Shown: in pieces, positions 1 to 12,500 of the stretch
Layout of the letters: each line of letters opens with the position of its first letter
Position numbering within the stretch: position 1 is the stretch's first letter
Assembly: GCA_943736015.1 (NCBI GenBank)
Contig: OX031060.1
Coordinates: forward strand, 3,554,001-3,618,000
DNA: 64,000 nucleotides
Direction of reading: 5' to 3'
From: Tridacna crocea
Taxonomy: Eukaryota; Mollusca; Bivalvia; Cardiida; Cardiidae
Translations under genes and position numbers: made by a program
Notes under the pieces: generated by a model
Told to the model about the DNA's origin: nothing
The model's input: only the letters and a program-made list of their open reading frames with translations
The model's database searches: none

Positions 1-59
1 GATCTAGTCGTCATTGAAGAAATTTACATAGGAAAACTGACATGTTTTCAAATAATAAT

Positions 60-192
60 ACTGGTACTTGAATTGGTAGAAAACATTGTTGGAAAAGGAG
101 AAAATGCTGGTTACCAGCATTTTCTACTTTTCCCACAATGTTTTCAAAGGCCTTCTTTCTCTGAAAAGGCAGTATTGTGCGATAAAGGTTAA
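60..192. mobile_element. Hairpin MITE, left end decayed
   Basis: The hairpin around GCTGGTTACCAGC and a right end GATAAAGGTTAA are present; the left terminus is not recognisable. Confidence 0.6.
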
Positions 193-419
193 AATTAATG
201 CTCTGATGACTAGGGAATTCCTCCATACTTTACCCCCTCTCACTTCCTCCTGCATTGCCACTTCAAGCCTCACTCTATGTGTAAATATTGTAATCCTGGC
301 TATGCGTATGTAAAAACTAAAGCATATATTAGAAACTGTATTCGAAATTGTCCATTGCTAGGTAATGAGTCAACCACTGCTTGTTAGATTTGTAAAATCA
401 TGTTTTTATTATCTTACAG

Positions 420-527
420 CTCAAGCACAAAAACAGTTCCATGGAAAAATGACACAGAAATCATTTGAGCACTCAAGCCCAAGACAAAAAAATCAGAAGA
501 ATAAGGACCAAAATAAAGACAATACAT
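420..527 (+). CDS. DDX18: DDX18 exon (first visible, N-terminal basic region)
   Basis: Acceptor ATCTTACAG ends at 419 and donor ACAT|GTAAGG follows 527. It codes a Gln/Lys/Asn-rich segment ([13 protein letters not shown]). It begins with the last two bases of a codon, so at least one coding exon is upstream. This N-terminal part is poorly conserved in the family, so assignment rests on splice sites and on phase 1 at both ends, which fits the next exon. Confidence 0.6.
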
Positions 528-3500
528 GTAAGGCACCAGCTGGTGATAAGTATTTTTTCCTAAGCTATTTGCTTTGCCTATATGGATTAAAATTCTTAGA
601 AGATATTTTAGCACAACTGTTGAGGATGCAGAGGAAGGGGTCTTACAAGACTTAGTGTTTAAATCAATTTGATTTCTTATGCTTTTAGGAAGTCCAGTTG
701 CTGGAGAACTTCCCTTTAGCATGGCATTACAGTCTCTTCCCAAGTATAATACAAAGCCCTTAACCCTTTACTCCCTAGATACTCATTTTGATGTATGAAC
801 AACAGACAGTTTTTGAAAACATTGTGGGAAAAGGAGAAATTGCTCGTAACGAGCAATTTCTCCTTTTCCCACAATGTTTTCCACTCAGATATTTGTATCC
901 TCATTTGTCTCCATATTTTTGACATCATATATTTATTTGCTGCTGAAATGGAAGAGCCTCAAATTGGCATATCAGGTAAAGGTTAAAACCACTCCTTGTG
1001 ATAAGGTCTTAAGCCTCCTATTCAGAGAGCACTGTTCATTCCTATATTTACATTGTAGCTTTCAGCATGAAGAACTTCGGACAGAAACCTTCAAACCAAA
1101 CTCCACAACCTATGAGTCCATCCAAAAAACGAAAAAAGAAGAAATGGAATAATAAACAAGGTTATTGTCGTATAAGTTACAGTATTTATGCACATTTTTT
1201 CTTCCTTTTTGACTTCTCATCCTTTTACCACACTTTATCAAGTATTTTAAGTTGAAAGCATTTGTTGACAGTAAGTTATGCCCAGTAAAGGAATTTACTT
1301 TCGAAAATTTTGAAAAATATGGGAAAAAAGGCTAGTTGCCAGTGTTTTCAAGAGATACCTTTTTCAAGATTGTTTGTCCCTTTACCAGCCATTTCCTGGT
1401 TTTTCTGACCCTGAGATAAAGCCTTTTGAAAACATCGTGGGAAAAGAAGAAAATGCTGATAAACAGGATTTTCTCCATTTCCCGCAATGTTTTTTCCCTT
1501 CCTAAAACAAATTTCAGTTCTCTAGTCACATTCATTTTTTTTTTGTCTACAAACGCTTTCAATTTGGACCAGTTTAAAATTTTATTGTTTGGTAAAGAGT
1601 TGAAATGAAATTTTGTTGTATCCACTTAATAAATGAACGGTTACAAAAAGGAATAAACCTAAATAAGCACTTCCTGCCAAGTAATAAGACCCATATAATT
1701 GCAATGTCAAGATTACTATTGTCCAGCATGGCTTTGGAAGACAGGCAGTGTAGATCAAAGATCAGACTGCATATTTTGTGCAGTCTTATCTTGATGTACA
1801 CTGGCCACAAAAGCAGTATGGTATATCTTTATTTCTTTACCACAAAGCAAAAATGTAGATTTAAAGGTGGGTACTTAGAAATTTTACATCACACCAAATC
1901 AAAAAATATATATATCGCTAAAATTTATATGAAAAAACACTACAAATCATCAATAATTAAGAATCATAGAATTACCCCAAAAATTTTTTTTGATGGTATT
2001 CCCTTAAAAGACTACGTAGCCTCTTAAGATATTTTCAGATTTCACGCCAAAAATATAAAAAATGCATTTTGGGAATGTTAAGTGACTGGCATGTGATTAA
2101 TGACGCTTAAGTTCCATTACATAACAAACATGTAATTATTTTTCATAATATCTTCTTCGTACGCAATGTTTGAAGCTTCGTCTGTGTATTTCCAGTATGT
2201 AATTGAGCGAGTTGTTCATGTAAAAATAGAACGTGTTTCCCGTTGATGTCGACCTTGGCCATAGTAAATCTCTAATTTCTCGTGTTGTCGGATGGTTGTC
2301 GACTACTTTGGTTTTTTTGAATGACGATTATAAGGCTTTGGGAGTATAAGGATGATATTTTTTTATTTGTGTAAAATTTTCGTCCCAAATTCTGAAGGGC
2401 CACCTTTAACCAGATTGACAGTACTTACAGACAAAATTTCAGGGTGGTCCAAATTCAAAGCATTTGCAGACAACAAAAAAAACATCGCTTAAAAATTGAA
2501 ATTGTTTTGGGAGGGGTAGAAAACAATGCGGGAAAAGGAGAAAATGCTGAAAATGAAAGTTACCAGCATTTTTTCCTTTTCCCACAGTGTTTTTAAAAGG
2601 CCTCTTTCTCAGAGTCTTTAAAAGTCTTGGTTGTGTGGTAAAGGGATAAAATGATGATTTTTCTCTCATTGCAGGAAGTACCCCCCCACAGAGTGCAAAA
2701 CCTCAGGAAACGAATAAAAGAAAATTTGAGGATTTGAACGGTAAAATCGTTCTTTCTGTGTACCACATATATGGGATCTGAAATGAGTTGGCACTTTTTC
2801 ATGTTGTTATTGTTGTGTTAAAACATATCCATACATGTACCTGTGTATTGAAATTCACATGAAGCTTACTCATTTCTTTGATAGGTACTAAAAAGGTAAA
2901 AAGTAGTTCCGAAAAAATATAATTATACAGTAATGATTTTGTTTGAATCTAAAGATGACATAATCCACCTTTGTCATGATCACCTAGTTTTGGCACGTCA
3001 CTCTTTACCATATGAAAAAATTTTAGACTGGTCCAAATTGAAAGCACTTTCAGAAATGAATATAACTCAAAAATTGAAATTTGTTTCTAGCGGGGTAGAA
3101 AACATTGCGAGAAAAGCAGAAAATGCTGGTAACCAGCATTTTATCCTTTTCCCACAATAATTTCAAAAGGCTTTTATCTCAGGATCGTAAAAAATAGGGA
3201 TTGTTTAAAACAGTTAATTAGAACAGAAGTTTTTTTCTGGAATGTCTTAGAAATGAGTTGTATAACTAAACAGTGGTCTAAATATCACACTGTTGGCTTG
3301 TCTCAAGCTTTTGCAAGATTTCTTTATGAATGTATAACACTAAAACAAAGGTAGTAATAATGTTATAAATTGCATTTGCTCATGACATAAGATGTAGTGT
3401 GCTTAAAATAAGATAGAATGCAAACTTTTCGTTAAGATCCTTATCTGAACTTTTAAGACGATCCTTGGAAGCCAGTCGACCTTCCTGTAAACGCAAGTTT

Positions 3501-6500
3501 GGCATGTCCCGCTTATTATAGCGGTATATCGGTTGTCAAGCCTGACAAGCCAACGGAAAAATGGCGTTGAATACAATGAGAAAGAGCGTTTATTTCAGTT
3601 TTATTCTAGCTGATATTTCGCTCTAGGTTAATTACATTATTTTTTTTTTTTTAATTTTAATTGATTGATAACACGATAGCTGTTTTGAGAATTAAATAAA
3701 CACAATTAAGTTATTGCATGTATGTTAAAAAATTGTTTCAGACTTTTTTGTTTACATGAAGCCCAATGCTGCTTTTTCATTGGCCAATAAGACTTTGGAA
3801 GATGTCATCTTTCTGTAATGTTTCTTACCACAATTTTTCTTACCCTTTCAAAGGCATATTTCATAATTTGTGTAACATAATTTGTCCTCTTAAAATGCCT
3901 TCAATTTGAACCTGTCTAAAATTATTAGTTTTGGAAAGAGTTAAATCTTTACCAAATGACAATATTTTAGGCTAGTCCAAACTGAAAGCATTTGCAGACG
4001 ACAATTTAAAAGTGACTGAAAATTTGAAATTTGTTTTGGGAAGGGTAGAAAATATTTTTGAAAAAGGAGAAAATGCTGGTTACCAGCATTTTCTCCTTTT
4101 CCCACAATGTTTTCTAAAGGGTTCTTTGTCAGGGTCATTAAAAGTCGGGATTGTGTGGTAAAGAGTTAAAGTGAACAAATAATGAATGCAAAAGTGTTGG
4201 GGACAATTTGAAAACTTTGGAGAACAATTTGAAACTTTGTGATCAGCATTTAACAAAAGAGAGTGGGGTCAGAGTCTCAGAGAAAACCCTTGGCTAGTGA
4301 ATATTGCCCATGTATCTACCGGTATATTGTGAATTTGTCTTTAATTGCAGAGTCAAGAAGAAGTCCAAAGAAAATGAAGAAAACTGAAAAAATTGAAGAA
4401 GAAGATGACTCTGACCTTGAAGACAGTGACCTTGAAAATAATAACCTTGACAATAGTGACCTTGATAGCAGTGACCTTGAAAAAAGTGACCTTGAAAATA
4501 CTGGAGAAGACAATAAAAAAAGCACACAAGCAAAAGTGGAGACAAACAAAAAGTTTAACAAAAATAACTTAGTTGACAGAACTAAAATGGCAGGAAAAGC
4601 AGACTCTAATAAAACATCTAGAGAAAAGAAGGAAGTGAGTGTTGGTTTAATTAACAAAATGTTGGATGGTAAAAATAAAGGGAAACAAGCTCAGGATCCT
4701 GAGGAAGAGGAGGATGAGGAGGAAGATTCAGATGAAGAGGAAGATTCAGAGGAAGAGAGTATGGATGAAAGTAATGAAGGGGCAAAAAATAAGAACCATG
4801 ATGATAATGATGTGGCCAGTAATGATGATGATGAAGAAGATGATGATGACATTGATGAAAATGATGTAGAGGGAGATGATGATGAAGATAGTGAGAGTAA
4901 TGATGGAAATGATGTTGAAGATGATGAAGATAATGAGAGTGATGATGAAGATAGTGATGAGAAAGAGGATTCAGTCACTTCAAAGTCAGGGAGAAAGGAA
5001 AATTTAGTCACTTCAAAGGCAGAAAGAAAGGCAGAAGTAAAAGCCTTGCAGAAAAACAAGCAAGGCAATCAGAAGAATAGTAAAGGAGTTGAGCACATTA
5101 GAAAAGAGGAAGGGAATGATGACAATGATGATGATGATGATGATGCAGAAAGTGATGATGACAATGATGATGATGATGATGATGCAGAAAGTGATGATGA
5201 TGATGATGATATAGACCAAGAAGAGGAAAATATGGATGATGATAATGATAAAGATGATATAGAACAAAAGATTACCAAGAAGAAGAAAGAAACAACTGAT
5301 ATGGAGAATAAACAGCCAACTGAGATAAAACCCAGGGAAGAAAACCAGTGTAAGTACACCGCTCAAAAGAATGAAGGGAACACACAAATACCAAAATTCA
5401 AATCTTTCATTTTGGTGAACGCTCAGTCTATGTGCTCTGAAAACCATCAATTTCTTGCAAGATAAAATGGCCCAATACTTTTTTTTTTATTTAAAATACT
5501 GATAAGCTGTGTCTAGAAGAAAATCTAACAGTTTGTTTTCCTTGTTCTTTTGTCACTTAGTTTTCCAAGCTTTAGTTGATTTTTTTTTTTTTGTCCTATC
5601 ATAAGACAGAAGAAAAAGAGAATAAATATCATGACTGGTTCTCTTAACTCTGTACCAAACAACACATTTTTGGACCGGACCAAATTCAAAGCATCTGCAG
5701 ACAACAAATTAAATCTTTTTAATAGGATTTTGACTTGCACTTATCAGCTTGAGGGCAATACAAAAGTGTTCTAATCTGATTTTTCCTTCACTTAACTCTT
5801 TCCTTAACTACAAGTTTATGACCCTTACAAATTTAAATAATGTGCAGAAGACAAATTTAAGAATGGTGGAAATGAGTTATAGCCCTTTGATAGGGCAGAA
5901 AACATTGTAGGAAGAGAAGAAAATGCTGGTTACCAGCATTTTCTCCTTTTCCTAAAATGTTTAAAAAGTTGTCTTTTTCTTGGTCATAACAACCAGGTAT
6001 TGTTTAGTAAAGGGTTCAGTCTGATAAGTTAGCTCTATACTAGACAATCCTGAGTCTGAAAGAAAAGACTTTCGAAATATTGTTGGAAAAAAAGAAAAAT
6101 ACTGTTAACCAGCATTTTCTCTTTTTCCGTCAAAATTTTCTACCATGTCAAATACAGACATGGTTATTTTAACTCTTTACCAAACCACAAATCTTCAGAC
6201 TGGTTCAAATTGAAAGCACTTGCAGACGACAAATTAAATATAACTCAAAAACTGAAATTCGTTTCCAATAGGCTAGAAAAGACTTCTTTCTCAGGGTTAT
6301 AAAAACCAGGGCTTGTTTGGTAAAGGATTGAGTTATTGGAGAATGAGGTTTCAAAGAATACTATTGAGGCATCTGAAAAAAGAAGCTTATCAGGATAAAT
6401 GAAAACATGTATTAGTATCATCTTTTTCTACAGTGCCAGGGAGTTCTATAGGGGCTGAGATCCTCAGTGATGTCACATTTAAATCATTGGAGGGGAAAGT

Positions 6501-9500
6501 ATCCAAGAACACGATGGAAGCCATTGAAGACATGGGATTTACAAACATGACCGAGATACAGGCTAAATCTATACCCCATCTGCTGGAAGGACGGTATGAA
6601 GTTTTTTTTTTTTTGTTGTTGTTGTTTTTTTTTTGTTTAACCCTTTACCAAACAATCTCTTGCTTTCACAACCCTGAAGAAGAGGCCTTTTGAAAACATT
6701 GTGGGAAAAGGAGAAAATGCTGGTAAAGAGTTAAATAGGGTTTGATGCTTTTTTGGTTGATTAAATGACAGAAAACATTTTTGAAAAAAATTCAAAAATG
6801 GAGGAAAAGCTTGAAGATAGCAATGCTGTCATACCAAATAAATGTTTGTATGTCCCTTTAGCAGAAGACATAAATTTCTACTTGTCCAAATTGAAAGCAT
6901 TTGCAGATAACAATTTAAAGGTGACCAAAATAATAAGATTCGTCCTTGATAGGATAAAAGAAATCCAAAAAGGAGAAAATACTGGTTACCAGAACTTTCT
7001 CCTTTTCCCATATTTTTTAACCCTTTCCCAAACAATCCCTGGTTTTTGCGGGTCTGGAATAGTAGCCTTTTGAAAACATTGTGGGAAAAGGAGAAAATGC
7101 TGGTAACCAGCATTTTCTCCTTTTCCCACAGTGTTTTCTACCCTATCATAGACAGAAATCATCTTTTCAGCAAGAGTTGAATTTCCGTCTGCAAATGCTT
7201 TCAATTTGGTCTAGTCTAAAAGTTTGTCGTTTTGGAAAGGGTTAAAGGATTCTTCTGTTGGCTCATTCAAACTTGGGATTGTATGGTAACAGAGTAAGAG
7301 GTTTTAATCTTTTCAAGCCTTAAGCCAAAATTGGGACGTCATATAAACAGCATAGATCAAGATCAGACTACACAAATATATGCAGTTTACATGGTTGTCT
7401 CTGAAAGAGGAAGTGATGGTTTGATGAAAGAAATCAATAAATTGGTTTATTTTTCTGGTTTTACAGGGATTTAATGGGAGCAGCCAAGACAGGAAGTGGT
7501 AAAACCCTGGCTTTCTTAATTCCAGCTGTTGAACTTCTCTACAGCTTGAAGTTTATGCCTAGAAATGGTGAGTGAATGACTTTGTTTCATTGCAAAATAA
7601 TTCTATGTTTTTGTAACCGTGTCATACAATGCTAAGAAAAAGAAGAAAAGACTGTTGACCAGCAGGATGAGGAACAAGTTTGAATTTAAACATGATTCTT
7701 TCTGATACTTTCGTTATAGGTATTTATATGATAAGCATTCAACTCTTTACCTAACAATCCCGACTATTAATGACCTTGAGAAAAACACTTGTAGAAAACA
7801 TGGTGGGAAAAGGAGAAAATGCTGGTAACTGGCATTTTCTCCCTTTCCCACAATACTTTCTACCATACGAAAGTCAGAAATCATATTACCAAGATTTTAT
7901 TGGTTGTCTGCAGACGTTTTGAAAATGCTGGTAGTGAGAGGTAGGGGTCAGGTAGTCAGTACAATCTCCTGCAAACTGCTGTTACAGCAATTATTGTCCT
8001 GCATGGCTGAGTGAAGGTGTCAGACCTGGTTTGTTTGTGGGTAAAACATGTTCAAGCCCCAGCCAAGCAGTAATTAAACAAAGGAAAAAATTGAACAAGG
8101 AAGTTGTTGCTGTGTTATGTATGTATAATGTATAAAGCAGCACACATCATCATTTAGTTAACTCTTTACCACACGACAAAATTTCAGACTTGTCCACATT
8201 GAAAGCATTTGTGAACTACAGATTAGAGATGGCTCAAATGGTGAAATTCATTCTTGATAGTGGAGAAAACTTTGTGGGAAAAGGAGAAAATGCTGGTTAC
8301 CAGCATTTTCTCCTTTTCCCACAATATTTTCAAAAGCCTTCTCTTTCAGGGTCATTAAAATTTGGGATTGTGTGGTAAAGAATTAATCATTTGGAGCTAT
8401 CTTTAGCTATGTTTTCGAAAAAGTGTCAAAGTCTTGTATTTGCTCTGGGCTGGTGTGCTTGGTTGTGCTAAAACTTTTCATGATATCTGTAGTGCAACTG
8501 AAGACATTTGCTTCAAACTAGGGACTAGGTGTTAGCCATTTTTAAAACATTTTAGACAAATTTATGCCCCCAGTTTGTTAACTCTTTACCAAACAACAAA
8601 ATTTTTGACTGTTCCAAATTGAAAGCATTTGCAGACGATAAAATAAAAGTGACTGAAAATTTTAATTTTTTCTTGTGAAGAGTAGAAAACATTGTGGGGA
8701 AAGGAGAAAATGCTGGTACAGCATTTTCTCCTTTTCCCACAGTTTTTTCTAGAGGCTTCTTTCTCAGGGTCTTCAAAAGTAGGGATTGTGTGGTAATGGG
8801 TCAACTGCTTGTTTTCAAAAACTTTATACAACTTATAATATCTCTGTCAGTACTGAAAATATTTTCTTCAAACTTGGACACTAGGTTTTAACTATCAAAA
8901 GGGATATCCAAATCACACAGGCAGGTAAAGTTCAAAAAATTACTTTGTCCCTTTTTCAACTTAAAATTTCCGTAAAAAGAACTGGGGTAAAGCATTGGCA
9001 CCCTCATGCGATGTCGTTGTTATCTCTTGTATAGGCACAGGCGTGATTGTGATCTCACCCACAAGAGAACTCTCATTACAAACATTTGGAGTTGTGAAAG
9101 AATTACTGAAATATCACTGTCATACATTTGGCCTGGTTATTGGAGGTGCAAACAGGTCGGAGGAGGCCAAGAAACTGGGTAAAGGTGTCAACCTTCTGGT
9201 GGCAACACCTGGCAGGCTGCTGGATCATTTACAGGTAGGTTTGTGGGCTTCTTTCCGTGATTTTTTACCATATAATGAAATCTGATACATATGCACCTCC
9301 AGATTGAAAGCATCTGTAGACATTGAATTAAAAGTGGCTAAACTCATTACCACACAATCCATACTTTTGATGACCCTGAGAAAGGAGCCTTTAGAAAACA
9401 TTGTGGGAAAAGGAGAAAATGCTGGTTACCAGCATTTTCTTCTCTGTCCACAAGGTGATGTCCTCAGAGGTCATTAAAACTTTAATTATGTGGGAAAGGG

Positions 9501-12500
9501 TTAAACACCCAAATGTATAATGTAAGGCCCCGGGACCCTGTTTTACTAAGGTAGCTCTGAAAAAAATAGGCATAATTTTTATGTATTTATTGTATAGTGG
9601 CATTAATGCGCCACAAGATATATGATAACTGTCATGACTATTTTAGAAAACTATTGTAGTAAATCAGAGTTTACTGAAAAGTTATATAGTTAAAATGAAA
9701 AGATAAGATTTCCAGTAGAGTTTTATTCATCGCAATAATTTTCAAAAGTAATCATGATGATTATCTCATATCTTGTAGCAGGTTGATACCACTATACTAT
9801 AGTTACGTAAAACTTATGCAAATTTTATTTGTAGCTACCTTAGAAAAATGGGACCTGCTGGCGGTTTGTCTATCTTTCAGCATTATCCCTTTGGTCTGGT
9901 TTTGAAAATATTTCACACATGTATGCACTATGATGAGATGCGATGCAAATCAGAGGTTTCAGATGTAAGGTTTAAAGGTCAATGTTGAAGAAGGGGTCAA
10001 AGGTTACATGCTGGCAAATCTGTTTCTGTTTCTTATCTATTGAAAATCCACCTATATTTTAGATGGAGGGGGGAAATCCCCTTCAGTTTCAATTTTGTGG
10101 AATAGACACTGCAAGAGGACCATTCTACCTCCAGATTCAGTTGGCTATCATGGATTTTTTTTTATCAATATTTTTGCGACATCTTGCTTGATATAATGCA
10201 TCACAGGGAAGCATTACCCATTACCAAACAATCCCTACTTTTGACGCCCCTGAAAAAGAAGCCAGTAGAAAACATTGTGGGAAAAGGAGAAAATGCTGGT
10301 AACCAGCATTTTCACCTTTTCCCAAAATGTTTTCTACCCTTCACAGAACAAATTTCAAATTTGGACTCACTTTTATTTTGTCTACTGCAAATGCTTTCAA
10401 GTTGAACAAGTCTGTAATATTGTCGTTTTGTAATGAGTTAAACCTCCTTTTCATAGAGCATGGCTCAGTTATATGGCCTGCAACACACGAAAAGGGGCGT
10501 TCAAACATTTCCGTAAAGCGCTGTCTTGGATCAGCCTGCAGTGTTTGAGACGGCTCTTTACGGCTACATTAGATTTTGTCCTTCAGTAGATGTGCTTGAA
10601 ACAAAAAATTACATAAAAACGGAAAGTGTTGTTTCGGATCAGCTTGCGCGGACTGCGCAGGCTGGTCCGAAAAAACTCTTTACGCAAATATCCGAATGGG
10701 CCTTTTCGCATGTGTCAGGTCGTTTGATGTGTATGTTTCAGAATACAGACGGGTTTATGTTCAAGAACCTCCAGTGTCTCATTATTGATGAAGCTGACAG
10801 GATATTAGATATAGGATTTGAACATGACATGAAACAGATTGTCAAACTTCTACCTAGTAAGTTATTTTAGTATAATCTTTAACGGAGCTGTAGATAAGAG
10901 GGAGTGATAGTATTCCGTATCCATTATTTCTCTTCCAAACCCTATGTTGTGGGTACTCTTTAACAGCATAATCAGCTGGGTGTGTGTGATATTAACTCTT
11001 TCCCAAATGACAAGTTTTAGACTCTTTGAAACTGAAAGGTTTTGAAGACGACAATTTCAAATTTGATAAAAATGACACAAAGTTCTTGAAATAGGTAGAA
11101 AAAACTGAGGGAAAAGGAGAAATTGCTCGTTACGAGCAATTTCTCCTTTTCCCACAGTGTTTTCAAAAGACTTATACTGCAGACATGTAAAAACAAGGGG
11201 TTTTTTGGAATAGGTTAAAAATTATTGATTGATGATGGTGATTGCGACAGGATTCATTCTTTGCTCACAGCTGATGTTTGTATCAATGATGGTTATGTTG
11301 GAAAGCAGTCTGTGGATTGGGAAAAATATTGTGCAAAGCATTGGTAAAAGAAAGTGCAGGAAAGCACTGATAAATGCTCTTGCCATTGTGGTACAACTGA
11401 AAGAATGTTCAAAATTGGGGTCCAAATCTATAATGCCTCTGTACAAGTTTTGATTACTTCAAACATCTGTATTTTACATCGATTTTGAAACAAGTTCTTA
11501 CAACTTACACTGATCTCTATCGATCCTGCTTCCTTGAAACTACACAAGTACTTGAGCCGAATGGTTGGGCTAATGAAAAATCCCAAGGTTGACGCGGGCT
11601 CCAGGTTGTCGAACTCAGGACTTCATAGTTTAAGAGGACAACACCATACCTCACAACCACAGACAGCACATTTGACAAGTTATAGTTATATCATGAAAGA
11701 AATGTTGTCCCATAGTAATTTTCCTGGCTAATATTTGCTCTGGGCTGCATAGGTAAATTTTCACATCGCACTCAACATTTGGTCTTTACCCATGCAGCAT
11801 AAAAAATATAAGCACAAGGAAATCTACTAGAATAGTCATACCATTAACATTTTGTCGTAAAATTTACTGTCCATTGTCTCATGTGAGTGGTTTGGGGCCA
11901 ATCTGGCCCTCTTGTCTCTTTATCCATAGTATACTTTTTAAAAGATTTTGTCGGAAGGGTTCATTCAAACTCATTTGCTTGTCTACACCAACATTTTAAA
12001 GAATCTGCTCTAGGATAAAAAATATTATACTGTGTGTGTTAATTCTATACCAAATGACAAGATTTTAAACCAGCATTTTGAGACAAAAAAATGTTGAGCA
12101 GACAGTTGAATCAGTCAGTGAAAAAGTTGAAAACCTTGGGGGAAAAAGGAGAAAATGCTGATTACCAGCATTTTCTCCTTTTCCCAAATGGTTTTCAAAA
12201 GCCGTTTTTATCTTGGTCATTAGATCTTGTGCAGGGCTTCCCCTGCAAGTTTTAATTTTTGCGCCATCAAATTTTACACAAGTAGAAGGTTGAAATGTTA
12301 GAATTGTAATGTTTCAGAGAAGAGACAGACCATGCTGTTTTCTGCAACTCAAACCAGAAAGATAGAAGATTTAGCTAGAATATCCCTGAAAAAAGAGCCC
12401 TTATATGTAGGAGTGGATGACAGACAAGATAAAGCCACAGTGGAAGGTTTAGAGCAGGTAACACTTGTTTCTTGGTTGAAAATGCAGAGCCTTGAAGCTC

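Noticed and set aside
4263-4350. Upstream extension of the acidic reading frame as coding sequence
   Set aside because: The frame runs through the polypyrimidine tract and acceptor TTAATTGCAG; the previous exon joins in phase at 4351.
4294-5450. Long open frames on the minus strand and second + frame across 4.3-5.5 kb
   Set aside because: Shadows of the GAT/GAA-rich DDX18 exon; they give Ser- or Ile-rich text with no splice or domain support.
10526-10741. Open frame running into the DEAD-box exon from upstream
   Set aside because: It crosses the GCGCAGGC foldback element and the acceptor at 10741; orthology starts at NTDGF.
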